Below, piece after piece: positions 59,443-64,000 of a stretch of DNA of 64,000 bases. The stretch's first letter is position 1. Every line of letters begins with the position of its first letter. The position numbers were made by a program, and so were the translations under genes. Source of the stretch: Arachis hypogaea. Its lineage: Eukaryota; Streptophyta; Magnoliopsida; Fabales; Fabaceae. Under the pieces are notes generated by a model. It did no database searches. It was not told where the DNA came from and was given only the letters and a program-made list of their open reading frames with translations. The stretch is from NCBI RefSeq assembly GCF_003086295.3, contig NC_092048.1, positions 111,554,276 through 111,618,275 of the forward strand, read 5' to 3'.

Positions 59443-62400
59443 ATGAGAACACAGACATAAGTATCCGCCCCATGGAATAAAATTATTAATTTATCCTAAT
59501 TTATATATACATAAATTCATTTCTTGAATTTAGTAACCCTAATTTCTGCCTCCAATTCGAATTCTTCTTTTTTCTTTCAGACTCATTCTCAGCCTCGATC
59601 CTCTCTCTCTAACTCACTTTCTCTGCCTTTTAAGTCCATCACTACGTCGCTTAGTATCGTCCCAAAAAATTATGTTATGTTATTATGTTGGAATATGTTT
59701 TTATGTTTTCTTCTTTTGAAATGTTATTTTTCATAACGAATATGTTATAAATTGTGTTGAATTATATTGAACTGATTATTTTATGATTATTATATTATGT
59801 CTTTTTGTGTTAATTTTTTTCAAAAGTTTACCGAGAAAATCTGCATTTCCTAAGGGGTAATTAAATAAGAACTTGCAATGACAGAGAAGGAACGGGGGCA
59901 TTTTCTTTTAAATAGGAGTGAGGAATGGGAAGGGGGCTTCTCACGTTCCTCTGAGTACTCATTACTATATCTAACTAGCAATGGAGATCCAATCTGAGTC
60001 GATTTAAGAGGGACGCATAGACTTCATCTGCATTGGGCCTTTAAGATAATGAATCTAAGTCGGATTTGGGGCCTTAATAATGAATTTTAGTTGATCTTGC
60101 TTGCATTGAGGTCTTACTAGGCCCAAATATATCTTGAATTAATATTTTGAGTCATTGTTATAGCAAATACTATACTATTTAATATTATAACACTTAGTAT
60201 ATGTAAAAGTTGAATATATTTACAAGGCATTTTTTTAATTCAAATTAAAAAAATTAATGATCTCTTTTTTAGTTTTAAATATTATTTTTTAATGTAACGA
60301 AAAAGTAAAAATAAAAATAATAACTCACATAATTAAAATAGATAATTTTAATATATACGTGACACTATATATATCAAGGATTATTATATACGATATATAA
60401 TTTTTTTCTGTAGTGACTATTTATATAATTTATTAAACAATTTTTTTATCTTAATATTTAATAAATTAACATACAAAATATTATTTAACATACAAAATAA
60501 GTAACTTAAGTCATCCTCTAAGATAATAAAATATAATAGTGCAAATATTTATTTATTTATTTATTAGTAGTGAAAAATATATAAATAATATAAACTGATA
60601 TTTTTTTAGTATAAAAGCAATAATAAAAGTTATTAATTAAGTTAATTATCTAATTAAAAAACTATAAAAAATTATTTAAATAATAATAACAAATAAGATC
60701 ACAATTTTTACATATTACAAAGTTTATGAAAAAAATTTTGGATAATAAATCAATTCTTAATAGATTATACATTCATTCTGTCAAAAAAAATAATTACTAC
60801 ATTGGATATTATTATTTATATACTATATATATATATATATCGATTATTAAGTTTATAATTAATTTTTAATCTAATTTTTGGTAATTAAAATTTAAATGAT
60901 TAAAATTATTAAATGCTAAATATTTTACATCTAACCAATTTATTTTTTTATTGAAATTAAAATAATGAGTCATTAATCAATTCTAAATTTAAATTTAAAT
61001 TTGAGTAAGAAAATAAAAAATATTTTAAATTTTATCTCACTAATCAAAATTAATTTCAAAACAAGAAATTATTTTGCACATCATATATATATATTGTGGA
61101 ATAGTATGGTCATTTGTTATTTTTTAATAGTAAATATTGTCAAATAAAATGGTGTAAGAAATTAGAAGAAAATGTATTTATAAATTTAGAAAAGTTTAAT
61201 TTATTTTTCAATAGAATAAATTATATATTGAATAACAAAAGTTATTATTGGTTTCTCTTCACACTAACTAATACTCAACGATGGTATTTCGGTAGACTAT
61301 GTTATCAAGAAATATTAATCGATCTAATAACTTTTGTAATGACATAAGTTTATGAATTTGAAAATTTAAAAATCATTTCATAAAATGTGAAGTTTTAACA
61401 AGTAACATTGTTGATCATATTGTTTTGACTTCAAGAATGAATACGATACCAACAAATAAAATTGTCCTAAGTAAATTTCAACAAATACAACAGTCCATAA
61501 GTATTGCTATTAATGAAAAATTAATCTATTTTAAAGATAAATACAATTTTTTTTCTACAGATTTTCTAACTCGAGAAGTCGAGGATTAATCCACCACATA
61601 TTGATGCTCTATTTATTAAGGGTGAGATTCAAACTTCAAATACTTGCTTAAGCAGACAAATAAGATAACCATTCAAACAATTCAAATTAATTAAAATAAA
61701 TATTAATTATTTTTAATATTTTTAAATTATAAAATATTAAAAATAATAATTACTATATATATTTTTAATTTAAATTTTAATAAAAAAAATTTATATAATT
61801 TTATGTATTACCCGTGCTGAGCTATAAGTAATATTACAACTCTTATTAATATTGTTATTATCTCCGTGATTAGTATTGTTATCCTCCATTAGACCGACTT
61901 ACACATTGGGTTTTTGAATATCATTGATTGTGAGGAAACTATAGCACTGACAGTAATTATCTTGTTTCAAAAATACCCTATATCGACTAATCTCACAAAA
62001 AGTGAATGGATGATTAGGGATTTCAGCCCGCGAAGATAAATTCTAAAAGAGGCCACCCCTTAAAAGATTAAATAACGTGTCATGGCTTCTACTCAAATGA
62101 GCCATTCGATTCCGTTATGCAGCATCCACATTTGAAAATCAAAATTGATGAGTCTAACGGAGGCCGCTTGAATTAGTGGACGAGGATAGAAAACAAGGTC
62201 TTGGCGCTCCATTGTGCATTTTCACATGCCTATGTGCGGGAAAAAGCGGGCAACATTCGGAGGGAAAGCAGTACCCTCTGGAGGCGTGCTGCAAGCTGTG
62301 ATTAGGTAGGACACGACGTAATTGATAGATCACGGTGGGAAGCCGTAGACAACGACGACATGCCCTGCAGTCTTAGACAGCTGGAAAAGGCGACAATATC

Positions 62401-62450
62401 CCTACAATGAACCCGTGAATCTTTCGTGTCGTTGGATCTCTCCATTGGTG
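59443..62450. other. AT-rich DNA with a GC-richer patch at 62000-62440
   Basis: Nothing recognisable through 61990. From about 62000 to 62440 base composition rises and there are short exon-like stretches (for example GGTGGGAAGCCGTAGAC), but I could not assign a protein or RNA. It may belong to the adjoining retroelement. Confidence 0.4.
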
Positions 62451-64000
62451 CGCGAAATTTGGAATTCCGCATAACTTAATCATCAAGTATACTGAGTCAT
62501 CTAAGTAATACTTCAGGTGAGTGAGGGTCGATCTCACGAGAATTGCTGGACTGAACAAGCAGTAGTTATCTTGCATATCTTAGTTAGACAAATAAAAAGT
62601 TGATTGGTTGTCGTTGAATGCGCATAAAATAAACAAAAAAGTAATAAGGAAATAATGAAGAAACAATAATGAGAAATCAGTTAAGGCTTTGGAGATGCCT
62701 TATCTTTTTGAATTAACTTTTTTTACTGTCTATTTCAATAATGAATGATTCATTCCATGGCAAGCTGTAAGTGATTAACGCCACGCTAATGGTCATCAAT
62801 CTCCTCTGATCTAGATCAAATGTCACGCTAATGGTCATTCAATCTGAACAAGGGTGAAGCTCTAGCAATTCAATCTCTGGTGATCCTACTCAAAATGCCA
62901 CAGACAATGTCAGATCTTTCGGATCGGAGAATGAAGCTTATGATTCTAGCTTATACCACAAAGGTCCTAATCGCCCGAGATCTCGGCTGAACAGATGTTC
63001 CCATGTCTCCAACGAGATTGTGGATTATCCGTCTAAGAGATGTAATCTAAAGTTTGTAGTTCAATGCTATCCCTCTCGAGACTCACAAGAACTCATGTAG
63101 AACAAGGGGTTATACGCTAGTTCCACCCTAGATTCATAAGGATTGAAAAACAAAAATACATCTTAGAATGGAATCAAACGTTTATTGAAATAGAAACAGT
63201 AATATTATTAATCCATGAGAATCAGCAGAGCTCCTAACCTTAACTTAGGAGGCTTAGTGACTCATGCTTTACAGAAAATAAAGAAGAGGCTCTGAATGTG
63301 ATGTCTATGCTTCTCCCCTCCTAGGAGGCATGATCCTCACGAAGAAGAAAGTCTCTTATTTATAGTAAATACTAGACTTAAAAGATGTTACTAATAATTA
63401 AAAATTACAAAAATGTGATAAACTAACCTAAAGGGTGCGAAAATCTACTTCTGGGCCCATTTGGTAAGTGTTTGGGCTGAGCTTGGCGTCCAACTTGGGT
63501 GAGAGGGCATTGAATACCCTCTAGGGGGTGTATTTGCGGCCTTGTACTCCCTCTTGGGCGTTGGATGCCAGTTTGGGCGTTCGACGCCAGTTTGGGCGTT
63601 CAACTTGGAGGGTTGGTTCTTCTTGGGCGTTGAACTCCAGAAAAAGGGTAAGTTGGGTGTTCAACGCCCGTTTTGGGCAATCATCTCCGAAGCAAAGTAT
63701 AAACTATTATATATTGCCGGAAAGACCTGGAAGTTAGCTTTCCAATGCCGTTAAGAGCGCATCATTTAAATCTCTATAGCTCAAGATATGCTCATTGAAA
63801 TATACGGAGGTCAGGATTTGGCAGCATTTGCAGTCCTTTCTTTGCCTCTGAATCAGACTTTGTCAAAACTTGCTAGAATCACCTAAAATTCACCTAAAAT
63901 CATAGAAAAACCACAAAGACTCAAAGTAGCATCCAAAAAATAATTTTTGCACTAAAACCTACTAAAACATAATAAAACTTAACAAAACATACTAAAAACA
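62451..64000 (+). mobile_element. Retroelement-derived fragment, right edge
   Basis: CAGGTGAGTGAGGGTCGATC (62516), the TCAGTTAAGGCTTTGGAGAT block, GCAGAGCTCCTAACCTTAAC (63225), a CTCTTATTTATAGTAAA TATA-like stretch (63353), a GGGCGTT repeat cluster (63490-63690), and the GTTAGCTTTCCAATGCC and TAGCTCAAGATATGC blocks follow in the order seen, partly, in the other two copies. No reverse transcriptase or protease frame. It continues past the window edge. Short open frames at 63528-63754 are just the GGGCGTT repeats. Confidence 0.6.
63490..63690 (+). repeat. TTGGGCGTTCAACGCC-type repeat cluster
   Basis: TTGGGCGTTGGATGCCAG, TTTGGGCGTTCGACGCCAG, TTTGGGCGTTCAACTTGG, TTGGGCGTTGAACTCCAG and TTGGGTGTTCAACGCCCG occur in about 180 bases. 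The cores GGCGTTNNACGCC are palindromic. Confidence 0.85.

Noticed and set aside
62000..62440. Possible rRNA or organelle-derived insert because of its balanced composition
   Set aside because: No conserved rRNA or tRNA motif could be recognised.
63528..63754. Two overlapping frames near the right edge
   Set aside because: Translations of the GGGCGTT repeat; different frames give equally long products.

Overview
This is a gene-poor, AT-rich stretch of plant nuclear DNA made almost entirely of mobile elements, their remnants and tandem repeats. The retroelement fragments at both ends, the FAR1-type Mutator transposase and its partner Ulp1-like gene resemble families I associate with legumes, most likely peanut (Arachis). 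That assignment is inference; no diagnostic host gene is present. I saw no rRNA, tRNA, CRISPR or bacterial-type operon.

Layout. 1-960: fragment of a retroelement family whose relatives recur at 27881-29045 (opposite strand) and 62451-64000. 2325-2515: long TA microsatellite. 2976-13799: about nine tandem copies of a roughly 1.25-kb unit; each carries, on the minus strand, three exons of a replication protein A large subunit-like (OB-fold/DUF223) gene, all apparently dead. 14883-15440: pseudogene of a CCCH/WD40 (ZFWD-like) protein. 16375-17530: large degenerate foldback. 19914-22238: non-autonomous hAT element with an 8-bp target-site duplication (TSD). 22261-23087: a short unrecognised gene-like stretch. 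23403-31403: AT-rich DNA with microsatellites, a cluster of GTCCGATTTG palindromes, a retroelement piece and a truncated Helitron-like repeat.

31404-52235 is the core of the window: two full-length copies (10,157 and 10,049 bp) of one Mutator-like element (MULE), inserted independently in opposite orientation about 600 bp apart. Each has its own 9-bp TSD. Each copy holds two convergent genes: a FAR1-type transposase (FAR1 zinc-binding domain, MULE DDE core, SWIM finger, AT-hook-like tail) and a many-exon gene ending in a C48/Ulp1-like protease domain. Both copies are mutated, at different places. Their introns and the 3' intergenic segment carry dozens of GGGTGTAT motifs that follow the direction of transcription. 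Copy B inserted into a Helitron-like repeat, and an uninterrupted paralogue of that repeat lies about 1 kb downstream.

52236-64000: rest of that repeat, its intact paralogue (53134-53975), a 256-bp MITE with 9-bp TSD (54689-54944), a 70-bp tandem duplication, a cluster of TTCGATTTA palindromes, a 630-bp hAT MITE (58813-59442), and the right-hand retroelement fragment.

The parts do not form a host pathway. The only interacting genes are the transposase and its protease-like partner within each MULE. The head-to-head arrangement of two near-identical 10-kb elements could by itself generate double-stranded RNA.
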